A stretch of 64,000 bases of DNA, taken from Pontibacter populi (lineage in GTDB: Bacteria; Bacteroidota; Bacteroidia; Cytophagales; Hymenobacteraceae). The DNA is taken from contig NZ_JAHWXQ010000001.1 of NCBI RefSeq assembly GCF_019336435.1, forward strand, positions 620,001 to 684,000. The letters run 5' to 3'. Under the pieces are notes generated by a model that worked only from the letters and a program-made list of their open reading frames with translations, was not told where the DNA came from and ran no database searches. Each line of letters starts with the position of its first letter. Position 1 is the first letter of the stretch. A program made the position numbers and the translations under genes. Of this stretch, positions 8,531 to 17,005 are shown one piece after another.

Positions 8531-8725
8531 ATGCTAAACTACGAGAAGATATCTAAGCTAAACCGGACCATAATCGGTACAATGCTGCTGTTGGTATTTA
8601 TGGCGTTGGTTATGGCAGATGCGTACGCCAGCTTTTTCGGGGGAATCATTTTCGGGGCATTAATGCTTCAGTTATATTTCGAAGGCCGCATGTTCCTGAG
8701 AGCGCAGCGAAAACGCAATACCTAA
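8531..8725 (+). CDS. Small two-helix membrane protein, paralogue B
   Basis: Also 64 residues, with LNYEKISKLNRTIIGTMLL at the start, a first helix, a short AYASFFGG turn and a second helix, then a basic tail (RAQRKRNT). Same size and plan as the protein encoded at 8299-8493, 37 bp upstream. Function unknown. Confidence 0.65.
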   Translation: MLNYEKISKLNRTIIGTMLLLVFMALVMADAYASFFGGIIFGALMLQLYFEGRMFLRAQRKRNT

Positions 8726-8763
8726 ACTATAAATCAAAACACTTTTACACTTACAAAAATCAA

Positions 8764-9168
8764 ATGCATTACTGGTTAGTAAAATCGGAGCCTGAAACAT
8801 ATTCGTGGGCAGACTTAGTGAGAGACGGGCGCATCTGCTGGGATGGCGTTAGAAATTACCAGGCACGTAACAACCTGCAGCAAATGCAACCCGGCGACAT
8901 GGTATTGTTTTATCACAGCGTATCCGAGAAAGCTATAGTTGGCATTGCCAAAGTAGATAAAGCCGCTTACCCTGACCCAACTGCCGACGACCCGAAATGG
9001 ATGGCGGTAGACCTGGTGCCTTTCCGGGATTTTAGAGACCCTGTAACACTAGAACAAATAAAACAGGATAAACGCCTGGAGAATATAGCTCTGCTGCGCC
9101 AGTCGCGGTTATCAGTTATGCCGCTTAAAGCCGAGGAATTTGATGTACTGCTTGCCCTTGGCAACTAG
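8764..9168 (+). CDS. EVE domain protein (Thy28-like)
   Basis: A single-domain EVE protein (134 aa), a fold related to PUA and YTH that is thought to recognise modified bases in nucleic acids. The family markers are the opening YWLVKSEPETYSWADL, then WDGVRNYQARNNL, the GDMVLFYHS strand and GIAKVDKAAYPDP. The length is normal. Ligand is unknown. It lies just after the small membrane genes and is followed by a strong hairpin terminator. Confidence 0.92.
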   Translation: MHYWLVKSEPETYSWADLVRDGRICWDGVRNYQARNNLQQMQPGDMVLFYHSVSEKAIVGIAKVDKAAYPDPTADDPKWMAVDLVPFRDFRDPVTLEQIKQDKRLENIALLRQSRLSVMPLKAEEFDVLLALGN

Positions 9169-9208
9169 CTATAGCACTGTAATTTAATTTTAAGGGCAGC
9201 AGAACAAC

Positions 9209-9258
9209 GATTGGCGGCTAAAACAAGTACAAAGACTTAGCCGCCAATCTTATACTTT
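9209..9258 (+). terminator. Strong hairpin terminator after EVE gene
   Basis: A perfect 13-bp inverted repeat (GATTGGCGGCTAA at 9209-9221, TTAGCCGCCAATC at 9237-9249) with a 15-nt loop, followed by TTATACTTTT. Confidence 0.7.
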
Positions 9259-9289
9259 TCCTGTAGTACGCTATACTATACTTAGCTAT

Positions 9290-10771
9290 ATGTACAAAGT
9301 ATGTCTGTTACTTCTGCTTATAGTTGTGCTTGTTGTTTCGCCCCTGCTTGCACAAAAACCAACCCAGCCAAACCGCCTGGAGCTGGAACTGGATATCTAT
9401 AAAACCGATGTGCAGGTACTGGCCACACCCGACAGCAGCCTGCTCGTATTAACAAAAACAGATGGCAACTGGACCAATCCTCCTACATTCGGGTTCACAA
9501 AATATAACCACCAACTGCAGCCAGCCTGGGATAAGAAGATCACCCTGAACCCTATCAGCAGGTACATCACCCATTTCTCAGAAAAGGCTTATAGTTATAT
9601 TGCATTTACCGGCGAGAGCAACGATGATTTTCAGTTTGTAAAGCTTAACCTTACAGATGGTGACTATGCCACAAAGGAATATAAGATAGAAGCCATCGAC
9701 TCTATTTATGTGTTTAAAGTATTGTCAGGAAATTATTTTATAGTTGCCCGATCCCGCAAAACCGGCACGCCTACCCTGTTGCACCTTAACGAATCCTCCG
9801 GAGATATTAAGCCGCTCCCTGCTGTATACGGCACCGAATCTACTTTTTCGGATATCCTGGTACATCCGGAGTCGCAACAGGTTAGCGTGGTCATGTCAGA
9901 GTCGAACGGAAAAATATCCCGCTTGCAGACAAAGATCTTTAGCGCCGATGGTACGCTGCTCAATAATTATTTCATACATCCAACGCATGAGAAAAGGCCG
10001 GTAACAGCAGAAATAACGCCCGGCGATTCTACTTCCAGGTTACTCATTGGTAACTATAGCACGCGCAACCTCCGCTACGCCTCAGGTATTTTTACAGTTC
10101 CGGTTACTGCTAACTCTTCAGATTCGCGCTACTATAGTTTTCTGCAGCTAAAGAACTTTTTCAGGTATATGAAGCCGAAGCGGGAAAAGCGCATGCGGCA
10201 GCGGGAAGAACAAAAAGAACAAGCCGGAAAAGACTCGGGTGCGCAATACAGGCTACTGTTTCATGATGTTTATCCTACCCTCAATGGCTATATTATAAGT
10301 GCTGAAGTTTACACAACCGACTCGCGCGGTGGTAATTTCAATCGTATTTATGGACCTACAGGCTATCTGGTAAGCACACCAACCGTCTATAGACGCACCA
10401 TGGCCCTGGCTATGGGATTCGATAAAGACGGGATTTTGCTCTGGGATAACAGCTTTCCGTTACAAAATATGGAAACCCGGACGCTACAGCAAAGCGTGGA
10501 GGTTACCACAAGCCCAACAGGTACTGTTGTGATCGCTTATCCTGATGAAGACGATATTTTTTATAAGGTAATGGAGCAGGATAATTACGTTGAAGAAGAT
10601 GCTGAACTGAAATTACAGCCCGGCGATGCCAACAGCAAAATTGTATCTACAAGCATGGCCGGCCTTATAAAGTGGTACGGACTAAACTTTGCGGCTTTTG
10701 GCTGGCACCGCGTAAAACCTGCAAACGCCGATAGCCGGATGGTATTCTATATCAACAAGATCTCCTTTTAA
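9290..10771 (+). CDS. Secreted protein of unknown function, possible beta-propeller
   Basis: The 493-residue product has a clear signal peptide (MYKVCLLLLLIVVLVVSPLLAQ). The rest is rich in short beta strands with repeated patterns such as KIFSADGTLL and GFDKDGILLWDN, which suggest a propeller-like or repeat beta fold. A charged segment with Lys, Arg, Glu and Gln (KPKREKRMRQREEQKEQ) near 300 interrupts it. I recognise no catalytic motif or named family. Several AACTATA/TATAGTT motifs fall inside the gene. It stands alone with gaps on both sides. Confidence 0.75.
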   Translation: MYKVCLLLLLIVVLVVSPLLAQKPTQPNRLELELDIYKTDVQVLATPDSSLLVLTKTDGNWTNPPTFGFTKYNHQLQPAWDKKITLNPISRYITHFSEKAYSYIAFTGESNDDFQFVKLNLTDGDYATKEYKIEAIDSIYVFKVLSGNYFIVARSRKTGTPTLLHLNESSGDIKPLPAVYGTESTFSDILVHPESQQVSVVMSESNGKISRLQTKIFSADGTLLNNYFIHPTHEKRPVTAEITPGDSTSRLLIGNYSTRNLRYASGIFTVPVTANSSDSRYYSFLQLKNFFRYMKPKREKRMRQREEQKEQAGKDSGAQYRLLFHDVYPTLNGYIISAEVYTTDSRGGNFNRIYGPTGYLVSTPTVYRRTMALAMGFDKDGILLWDNSFPLQNMETRTLQQSVEVTTSPTGTVVIAYPDEDDIFYKVMEQDNYVEEDAELKLQPGDANSKIVSTSMAGLIKWYGLNFAAFGWHRVKPANADSRMVFYINKISF

Positions 10772-10908
10772 TGCTTAATTGCTTAATGATTCTATAGTTG
10801 AAACTATAGTTTAAACATATCCTTAAGCTCATTTGCCGTTCGGGCAGATTTTTCATAGCCTTAGACTTCTATTAAACGATTATCGATCAAACATTCGAGA
10901 TTGGAGCA

Positions 10909-10940
10909 ATTAACAACCAGCAATCAACAATTTAACCTTC
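10909..10940. repeat. CAACAATCAAC-type dispersed repeat
   Basis: An AACAACCAGCAATCAACAATTTAACC-like unit, related to units at 551-570, 6027-6048, 22822-22846 (inverted) and 33337-33379 (inverted). All are intergenic. Confidence 0.55.
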
Positions 10941-10970
10941 CAACCATTTAGCAATTAAAAAGAACTCTTC

Positions 10971-10978
10971 TATATTTG
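10971..10978 (+). promoter_or_regulatory. Likely -7 element of the pyrR-pyrB operon
   Basis: TATATTTG fits TAnnTTTG. No TTG lies at the expected -33 distance. The implied leader before the pyrR ATG at 10996 is only about 10 nt, too short for a Bacillus-type PyrR attenuator. Confidence 0.45.
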
Positions 10979-10995
10979 CAGCTATACTTCCGGTT

Positions 10996-11544
10996 ATGCA
11001 GAAAAGACTTATTGTAAACCAACAGTTACTCGATATCATGGTGATGCGCCTGTGCCATCAGCTCATCGAGAACCATGGCGACTTTTCTGATTCTGTTATA
11101 CTTGGGCTGCAACCACGCGGCAAATACGTAGCAGAACGCATACAAACCACCCTGGCCACCATACTCGGCAAACAAATTCCAACCGGCTACCTCGACACCA
11201 CGTTCCATCGCGACGATTTCCGACGCCGTGAAACGCCGCTTACTGCCAACGCTACTAAAGTCGATTTCCTGATTGAAGGTAAAAAAGTAATTCTGGTAGA
11301 CGATGTGCTGTATACAGGCCGCTCGGTAAGGGCTGCTTTGGATGCCATGATTGCTTATGGCCGGCCGGCGAATGTGGAATTGCTTGTTTTAATAGACCGG
11401 CTTTACACCCGCCATTTGCCTATCGAAGCCACGTATGTTGGCCGGCAGGTAAACTCGTTGCAAAGTCAGCGGGTGTTGGTTGACTGGCAAGCGCAACAAG
11501 CCCCGGAAGATGCCATATGGCTTATCACTAAAACCGAAGACTAA
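10996..11544 (+). CDS. pyrR: PyrR: pyr regulator / uracil phosphoribosyltransferase
   Basis: A type I phosphoribosyltransferase fold protein of 182 aa, the usual PyrR length. The PRPP-binding motif is VILVDDVLYTGRSVRAALDA. The segment GYLDTTFHRDDF and the later AYGRPANVELLVLIDR match PyrR. In Bacillus PyrR binds pyr mRNA when UMP is high and also converts uracil to UMP. Here the putative leader is very short and shows no attenuator, so RNA-level regulation at this operon is doubtful and the enzymatic role may dominate. pyrB starts 9 bp downstream. Confidence 0.93.
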   Translation: MQKRLIVNQQLLDIMVMRLCHQLIENHGDFSDSVILGLQPRGKYVAERIQTTLATILGKQIPTGYLDTTFHRDDFRRRETPLTANATKVDFLIEGKKVILVDDVLYTGRSVRAALDAMIAYGRPANVELLVLIDRLYTRHLPIEATYVGRQVNSLQSQRVLVDWQAQQAPEDAIWLITKTED

Positions 11545-11553
11545 AATCTTACC

Positions 11554-12480
11554 ATGCAAGAGCTCAGCGTCCGGCACCTGTTAGGCATCAAAGACATCAC
11601 TCCGCAAGATATTCAGCTCATTTTTGAGACCGCGGATAATTTTAAGGATGTACTGAACAGGCCGATTAAAAAAGTGCCTTCGCTGCGCGATATTACCATT
11701 GCCAACGTTTTCTTCGAGAACTCTACCCGCACGCGCTTATCTTTTGAACTGGCCGAAAAACGTCTTTCTGCCGATGTGATTAACTTTAGCAGCAGCAGCA
11801 GTTCAGTTAAAAAAGGTGAAACTTTGCTGGATACGGTTAACAACATCCTGGCCATGAAAGTGGACATGATCGTGATGCGCCACTCCAGCCCTGGGGCGCC
11901 GCACTTCCTGAGCCGCCACATAAACGCCAATATCGTAAACGCCGGCGACGGCACCCACGAGCACCCAACACAAGCACTTTTAGACACTTTCTCTATCCGT
12001 GAAAAGTATGGCGAAGTAGCTGGTAAAAAAGTAGTGATCATCGGGGATATTCTGCACTCGCGTGTAGCTTTATCCAACATCTTTGCGCTACAAAAACTAG
12101 GTGCCGAGGTTATGGTCTGCGGCCCGATTACGTTGTTGCCGAAGTATATCAAAGAGCTGGGCGTAAAAGTAGAGCTGGATGTGAGGAAAGCTTTGGAATG
12201 GTGCGATGTTGCCAACGTGCTCCGAATTCAGCTGGAGCGCCAGCAAATGAAGTATTTCCCATCGCTACGAGAATATACTTTATACTATGGCATCGACAAG
12301 AAAATGCTTGACAGCCTGGATAAGGAAATAACCTTAATGCACCCTGGCCCGATAAACCGTGGCGTAGAACTTAGCTCCGACGCTGCCGATTCACATCATT
12401 CAATTATACTGAATCAGGTAGAGAATGGTGTTGCGATCAGAATGGCGGTGTTGTATCTGCTTGCTTCTAAAACTGCGTAG
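11554..12480 (+). CDS. pyrB: Aspartate carbamoyltransferase catalytic chain
   Basis: Condenses carbamoyl phosphate with aspartate, the committed step of pyrimidine synthesis. The 308 residues carry the carbamoyl-phosphate motif FFENSTRTRLSFELAEKRL, the SSSSVKKGET loop, and HPTQALLDTF. HPGPINRGVEL near the C terminus is the expected aspartate-side loop. The gene is 9 bp from pyrR, an operon found in many bacteria. No pyrI is nearby. The stop TAG at 12480 leads straight into a long noncoding repeat. Confidence 0.97.
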   Translation: MQELSVRHLLGIKDITPQDIQLIFETADNFKDVLNRPIKKVPSLRDITIANVFFENSTRTRLSFELAEKRLSADVINFSSSSSSVKKGETLLDTVNNILAMKVDMIVMRHSSPGAPHFLSRHINANIVNAGDGTHEHPTQALLDTFSIREKYGEVAGKKVVIIGDILHSRVALSNIFALQKLGAEVMVCGPITLLPKYIKELGVKVELDVRKALEWCDVANVLRIQLERQQMKYFPSLREYTLYYGIDKKMLDSLDKEITLMHPGPINRGVELSSDAADSHHSIILNQVENGVAIRMAVLYLLASKTA

Positions 12481-13053
12481 TAGGTTTCTTTTCTTTCTCG
12501 GCATCCCAAGCGTAGATCGAGGGTTCTTAATCATCCTATAGTTCCCCTCTTTGTCATTTCGAACATAGTGAGAAATCTATCTCAGCTTTTAGCCTGATTC
12601 TTTACTTCTCCAACTAAGCCTTTTCTTTCATTGCTTCTTTAATCCTGGGAGCTCTAGGCACCTATAGTTCTATAGTTAGCTTTTGTGCCCTCACGGCCGG
12701 GAGGCCCCGTCTTCGGGCATCGCGCTGCGCGAATCTCTTTTGCTCCTATCGTCGCAATGGCTTCGCCACCAAATATTCACAAGGCGCTCCACCCAAAGAC
12801 TGAGAAGTTTCGCATAGGTATAGTTTCTATAGTTTGAACTGGTAAGCTTCAAGATTTATCGTGGTAGTAGTTTCAAAGGGACAGGTAAACCTGTCCTGCT
12901 CATAAGCTGTAACTATAGAACTACAACCAAAACTATAACTATGGCCGAATTCCCCTCTCGGGAGGGGCAGGGGTGGGTTAACACTGTAACTATAGAACCT
13001 ATCCTTAACCCCAACCAACCCAAATTATTTTTACTTTGCAATAAAAACTATAA
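12481..13053. repeat. Long modular intergenic repeat, copy 1 (inverted relative to copies 2 and 3)
   Basis: Recognisable repeat spans about 12541-12978. In its reverse complement the module order matches copies at 19082-19730 and 27426-28057: CCCCTCCCGAGAGGGG, GGACAGGTTTACCTGTCC, GAGAAACTTCTCAGTCTTTG/GGTGGAGCGCC, a nearly identical GC-rich core (12685-12731 here), AGCTCCCAGGA, then GAGATAGATTTCTC...GAAATGACAAA. This copy lacks the CCCCTCAAGGGGAC and TTATCCCCTCCTTG modules. No convincing ORF. Confidence 0.85.
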
Positions 13054-13590
13054 ATGGCGGAGATACAGATACTTCATGTACCAGGCTTAGGTAACTCGGG
13101 GCCGGAGCATTGGCAAACATATTGGCAGCAAAGTGACCCAACGAGCCTTCGCGTGCAGCAGTCTGACTGGGATAAGCCGGTGTGCAAAGATTGGGTAGAA
13201 GAATTACAACGCGTGATAGCCGGAATACAGGGAAAAGAAATTGTATTAGTTGCGCACAGCCTGGGCTGCATGAGCGTGGCGCATTGGGCTCAGAAATATA
13301 CAGCTAATATTAAAGCAGCTTTTTTAGTTGCACCGCCAGAAGTAGAGCTAGATGTAGAGCTAAAAGAAGTACTGGATTTTGCACCATTCCCTATAGCAAA
13401 GCTTCCTTTTAGATCTATGCTGGTGGCAAGTACAGATGATGATTACTTGACGATTGAGAGGGCAGAATACCTGGCTAAGCTCTGGGGTAGTGAGTTTGTA
13501 AATGTGGGTGCAAAAGGTCATATCAACTCCTACTCCAACATCGGCGACTGGCCCGAAGGGAAGGCGCTTCTTGCAAGATTATTGGCGTAA
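13054..13590 (+). CDS. RBBP9/YdeN-type serine hydrolase
   Basis: A short alpha/beta hydrolase of 178 aa in the Ser_hydrolase (RBBP9/YdeN) family. It begins with the family pattern HVPGLGNSGPEHWQTYW. The nucleophile elbow is VAHSLGC, the acid is probably in ASTDDDYL, and the His is in GAKGHINSYSNIGDWPEG. Natural substrate is unknown. No signal peptide, so it acts in the cytosol. It stands alone with a strong terminator 40 bp downstream. Confidence 0.9.
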   Translation: MAEIQILHVPGLGNSGPEHWQTYWQQSDPTSLRVQQSDWDKPVCKDWVEELQRVIAGIQGKEIVLVAHSLGCMSVAHWAQKYTANIKAAFLVAPPEVELDVELKEVLDFAPFPIAKLPFRSMLVASTDDDYLTIERAEYLAKLWGSEFVNVGAKGHINSYSNIGDWPEGKALLARLLA

Positions 13591-13630
13591 GCTAAACTAT
13601 AGCTCGACCCTAACTTTAGATCAAAAGCAT

Positions 13631-13668
13631 AAAAAAAGCGCCCCGACTTATGCCGGGGCGCTTTTTAA
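13631..13668 (+). terminator. Bidirectional terminator between hydrolase and OmpA genes
   Basis: AAAAAGCGCCCCG / CGGGGCGCTTTTT stem with a short loop, A-run on one side and T-run on the other. It serves the convergent genes 13054-13590 and 13694-15148. Confidence 0.9.
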
Positions 13669-13693
13669 ATTGACGCTAATCTATTCTAATTTA

Positions 13694-15148
13694 TTATTCC
13701 ATGTCCAGTTTCATATCCGGCGTGTTAAGCTCGAAGCCGACACGTCGGTTTTTAGCTCTGGCGCTTTCAGTTCTGCGTTTAGACAGTCGCTCGTTAACTT
13801 TTACAAGTGGCTGTGTTTCGCCATAACCGCGAGTTACTAATCTGTCAGGGTTCTGTACACCACGCTCGATCAGGTAATCTTTAACAGCCTGCGCTCTACG
13901 CTCAGACAGTGCCTGGTTGTACTCTGCAGAACCAATGAAGTCAGCGTGACCTTTGATCAGCAGTACATGGTCAGGGTATTTCTCAAGTACTACTACAATG
14001 CTATCAAGCAGTTGCTTGTAACCTTCCTGTACACGTGCCTGGTCAAATTCGAAGCGAACTTTTTCTTCCAGTAATTTCAGCGTAGCAGCATCCAGTTCTG
14101 GGCAACCACCTTTATCAGCTGGGCCGGCAGAGTTAGGGCAAACATCTTCGTTATCCGGAACACCGTCACCGTCAGAGTCTACTGGGCAACCATCTGGGCC
14201 AGTCTGTACGCCAGCTGGAGTGTCAGGGCACTTATCATCTTTATCAGCTACACCATCACCATCAGCATCTGGGCAACCTTGTGTAGCAGCAGTACCAGCT
14301 TCATCAGGGCACTGGTCGTCTTTATCAGCTACGCCGTCACCGTCTTTATCAGGGCAACCTTGCAGGTTAGCTACACCAGCTTCTGTAGGACACTGATCCT
14401 GGTAGTCAGCAACGCCGTCACCATCTGAATCGATAGGGCAACCATCTTTATCAACCTGTACGCCGGTTGGAGTGTCAGGGCATTTATCGCGTCTGTCACC
14501 AACACCGTCCATATCAGTATCTACAGCTTTACCTAAGTTAAAGCCAAGACCAAAGTTGTGCATCAGGAAACGGTCGTTATCGCCACCTGTTAAGCCATCA
14601 AACTTGTCGTTACCGGTCAGCATGTAGCCTGTTTGCACGAAAGCACTTACACCATCAGAGAAACGGATACGGATACCAGCACCACCCAGCAGGGCACTTG
14701 TTACAAAGTCATCATCAAAGGTAACTCCATCGTTTGTTGCATCTGCTTTTGCAAAGGCACCACCACCGGCTACGGTCAGGTAAGGTCCGATCAAAGCATC
14801 TTCTTTCAGAATAGTACCATACATTTTCAGGCGGATGCCCAGCATAGCAGTACCAATAGAAGTATCAAACTTGTTCAGGCCGTTGCTGGCTTCAGCGCCG
14901 CCATACGTGAGGTGTAAGCCTGCATCAAAAGATGGGCTTAAATAACGGTTAAGCGAGAGTCCCCCGCCCCACTCCATGTCTTTTTCAAAAAACTGGTTGC
15001 CAAGCTCCCCTTTGTATTGAAGCGCGCTACCATATATCTGGAGATTTGTCCGTCTATCAGCATTTTGTGCAAACAAGGCTGTATTCGCAGATAACAGGAA
15101 TACAAGCACAAAAGCTATTGCACTAAATTTTGTTAATTGTGTTCGCAT
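13694..15148 (-). CDS. OmpA-family outer-membrane protein with thrombospondin type 3 repeats
   Basis: I place the start at the ATG at 15148 because it gives a signal peptide (MRTQLTKFSAIAFVLVFLLSANTALFAQ); the frame is open for 49 more codons upstream without a better start. The 484-residue product has an N-terminal beta-barrel (about 28-235). It then has five or so Asp-rich calcium-binding type 3 repeats (DSDGDGVAD, KDGDGVADKDDQCP, DSDGDGVPDNEDVCP). A C-terminal OmpA peptidoglycan-binding domain follows (KGHADFIGSAEYNQALSERRA and later KNRRV). It probably anchors the outer membrane to peptidoglycan. Such proteins are usually abundant in Bacteroidota. Confidence 0.93.
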   Translation of the reverse strand: MRTQLTKFSAIAFVLVFLLSANTALFAQNADRRTNLQIYGSALQYKGELGNQFFEKDMEWGGGLSLNRYLSPSFDAGLHLTYGGAEASNGLNKFDTSIGTAMLGIRLKMYGTILKEDALIGPYLTVAGGGAFAKADATNDGVTFDDDFVTSALLGGAGIRIRFSDGVSAFVQTGYMLTGNDKFDGLTGGDNDRFLMHNFGLGFNLGKAVDTDMDGVGDRRDKCPDTPTGVQVDKDGCPIDSDGDGVADYQDQCPTEAGVANLQGCPDKDGDGVADKDDQCPDEAGTAATQGCPDADGDGVADKDDKCPDTPAGVQTGPDGCPVDSDGDGVPDNEDVCPNSAGPADKGGCPELDAATLKLLEEKVRFEFDQARVQEGYKQLLDSIVVVLEKYPDHVLLIKGHADFIGSAEYNQALSERRAQAVKDYLIERGVQNPDRLVTRGYGETQPLVKVNERLSKRRTESARAKNRRVGFELNTPDMKLDME

Positions 15149-15460
15149 AGTTTTATTAAGTATATGTTGATATGTCAATACGTACATATTTAAAGCAGGT
15201 TTATTTGTACGCCAATAATTAATTGCACAGCAGAAATAAAGATTTATTCTTCCGGGGAGGTTTTTGATGTGTTGTAGAGTTTTACCCATAAGCAAAGGTT
15301 AATAGTGAAACTATAGTTATAGTACTAAGCAGTATTGCACTGTTCTGTCGTTTTCCTTTGGCTTTGTTTTATTCCTATACTTCAAACTGATACTACAGTA
15401 CAAGGTTTTGTATTTACATATTTATTTAAGGTATACGTGTTTTTGAGTGGTAAAAGACAA
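15149..15460. other. Upstream region of the OmpA-type gene
   Basis: No gene supported. The frame upstream of the OmpA ATG is open but has no start context. I found no clean TAnnTTTG element on the minus strand. One AACTATAGTT-type site lies near 15310. Confidence 0.5.
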
Positions 15461-15494
15461 TAAAAAAGACTGCCGGTTTTGCACCGGCAGTCTC
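15461..15494 (-). terminator. Terminator after Xaa-Pro aminopeptidase gene
   Basis: Stem AGACTGCCGGT / ACCGGCAGTCT with a 5-nt loop; on the minus strand it is followed by TTTTTTATTG. It begins 29 bp past the stop codon of 15523-16812. Confidence 0.85.
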
Positions 15495-15522
15495 TAAGAA
15501 TTAGCTATATTTTTATAGTTTA

Positions 15523-16812
15523 CTAGCGCTTCATCAGGCGTTCAATATCATCGGCTTCCAGCGGAATATCCTTCATCAGGTCAACAGGACCGTTTTTAGT
15601 TACCTGGATATCGTTCTCTAAACGCACGCCAATACCTTCATCCCAGATGTAAATTCCCGGTTCGCAGGTAAACACCATGCCTTCTTCAAACGGACGATAC
15701 TTGTTGCCAATATCATGCACATCCAAACCTAAGAAGTGCGATGTTCCGTGCATAAAGTATTTCTTATAAAGCGGCGCTGCAGGGTCCTGGTTACGCACAT
15801 CCTGCTCGTTCAACAGGTCCAGGCGAATCAGCTCATTCTCCATAACCGTACCCACAAAAGCATGATACTGATCGAGTGTGTTGCCTGGCACCAGCATGGC
15901 TGTTGCAGCTTTCATAACACGTAGCACAGCTTCGTATACATCGCGCTGGCGTGGCGTAAATGTACCATTCACCGGCACCGTACGGCTCAGGTCAGAGGCA
16001 TAGTTTGCATACTCTGCACCAAAGTCCATCAGTAGCATATCGCCATCTTTGCATTCCTGGTTGTTATCTACATAGTGCAGAATGCAGGCGTTTGAACCCG
16101 ACGCAATGATAGAGCCATAAGCAGGCCCGCGCGAACGGTTGCGTAAAAACTCGTGGTATAGTTCTGCTTCGATCTCATACTCCATCACACCCGGCTTTAT
16201 GAAGTTCAGTAGTCTTCTGAAACCAAGTTCGGTAATGTTACAAGCCTTGCGGATAAGGGCAATTTCGTGATCTGATTTTATAGCACGCAGGTAATGCATG
16301 ATCGGGGTGCTGCGCTCGTACTTATGTAACGGGTAGCGTTCCTTTATCCATTTGGTGAAGCGGGCATCGCGGGTCTCCACTTCTACCACGGCACGCAGGT
16401 GTTCGTTGCTATTTAAATACACGTGCTCGGCTTCAGCCATCAGTGTGTTCAGCACCGACTTAAATTCGTGCGTCCAGAGAATGGTTTTGATGCCTGATAC
16501 TTCCTGCGCCTGCTGCTTTGTAAGTTTATAGCCTTCCCAAGTCAGGATGTGGTCGTTGGTTTCGCGCACAAACAACACTTCTTTCATGCGGGGATCTTTT
16601 GCATCCGGGAAAAGAATAAGTATGGTTTCTTCCTGATCTGCACCCGACAAGTAGAAAAGATCGTTGTTCTGGCGGAACGGCATAGAACCATCCGCGTTGG
16701 TCGGCATTACATCATTAGAATTGAAGATGGCGATTGAAGATGGTTTCAGCTCTTTAACAAAGTTGTGCCTGTTATGTATAAACAGGTCCTGGCTGATAGG
16801 CAGGTATCTCAT
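15523..16812 (-). CDS. pepP: Xaa-Pro aminopeptidase (M24B, aminopeptidase P)
   Basis: A dinuclear metallopeptidase that removes an N-terminal residue before proline. Residues 1-170 are the creatinase N-terminal domain and 175-425 the pita-bread catalytic domain. Metal ligands are seen in LLMDFGAEYANYASDLSRT (two Asp), HGTSHFLGLDVHD (His), TCEPGIYI (Glu) and VRLENDIQV (Glu). The 429-aa length is normal, and there is no signal peptide. It stands alone between two intergenic gaps; its own terminator lies downstream. Confidence 0.93.
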   Translation of the reverse strand: MRYLPISQDLFIHNRHNFVKELKPSSIAIFNSNDVMPTNADGSMPFRQNNDLFYLSGADQEETILILFPDAKDPRMKEVLFVRETNDHILTWEGYKLTKQQAQEVSGIKTILWTHEFKSVLNTLMAEAEHVYLNSNEHLRAVVEVETRDARFTKWIKERYPLHKYERSTPIMHYLRAIKSDHEIALIRKACNITELGFRRLLNFIKPGVMEYEIEAELYHEFLRNRSRGPAYGSIIASGSNACILHYVDNNQECKDGDMLLMDFGAEYANYASDLSRTVPVNGTFTPRQRDVYEAVLRVMKAATAMLVPGNTLDQYHAFVGTVMENELIRLDLLNEQDVRNQDPAAPLYKKYFMHGTSHFLGLDVHDIGNKYRPFEEGMVFTCEPGIYIWDEGIGVRLENDIQVTKNGPVDLMKDIPLEADDIERLMKR

Positions 16813-17005
16813 GGTTCAGCTTATCTGGTTATATAAAAGTGCAGGATCGAATATCCTGCATTCTGGATGTACGAAGTTAAAACTTATCTCTAAAAGATGA
16901 AGAGATAGACTATATTTTATACTTGTAACTATAAATCAACAACTATAACGGTGTTCTGTTCAGGTAAATTATGCATTCTGAATGCCGAATTTTGAATTGC
17001 AGAAA

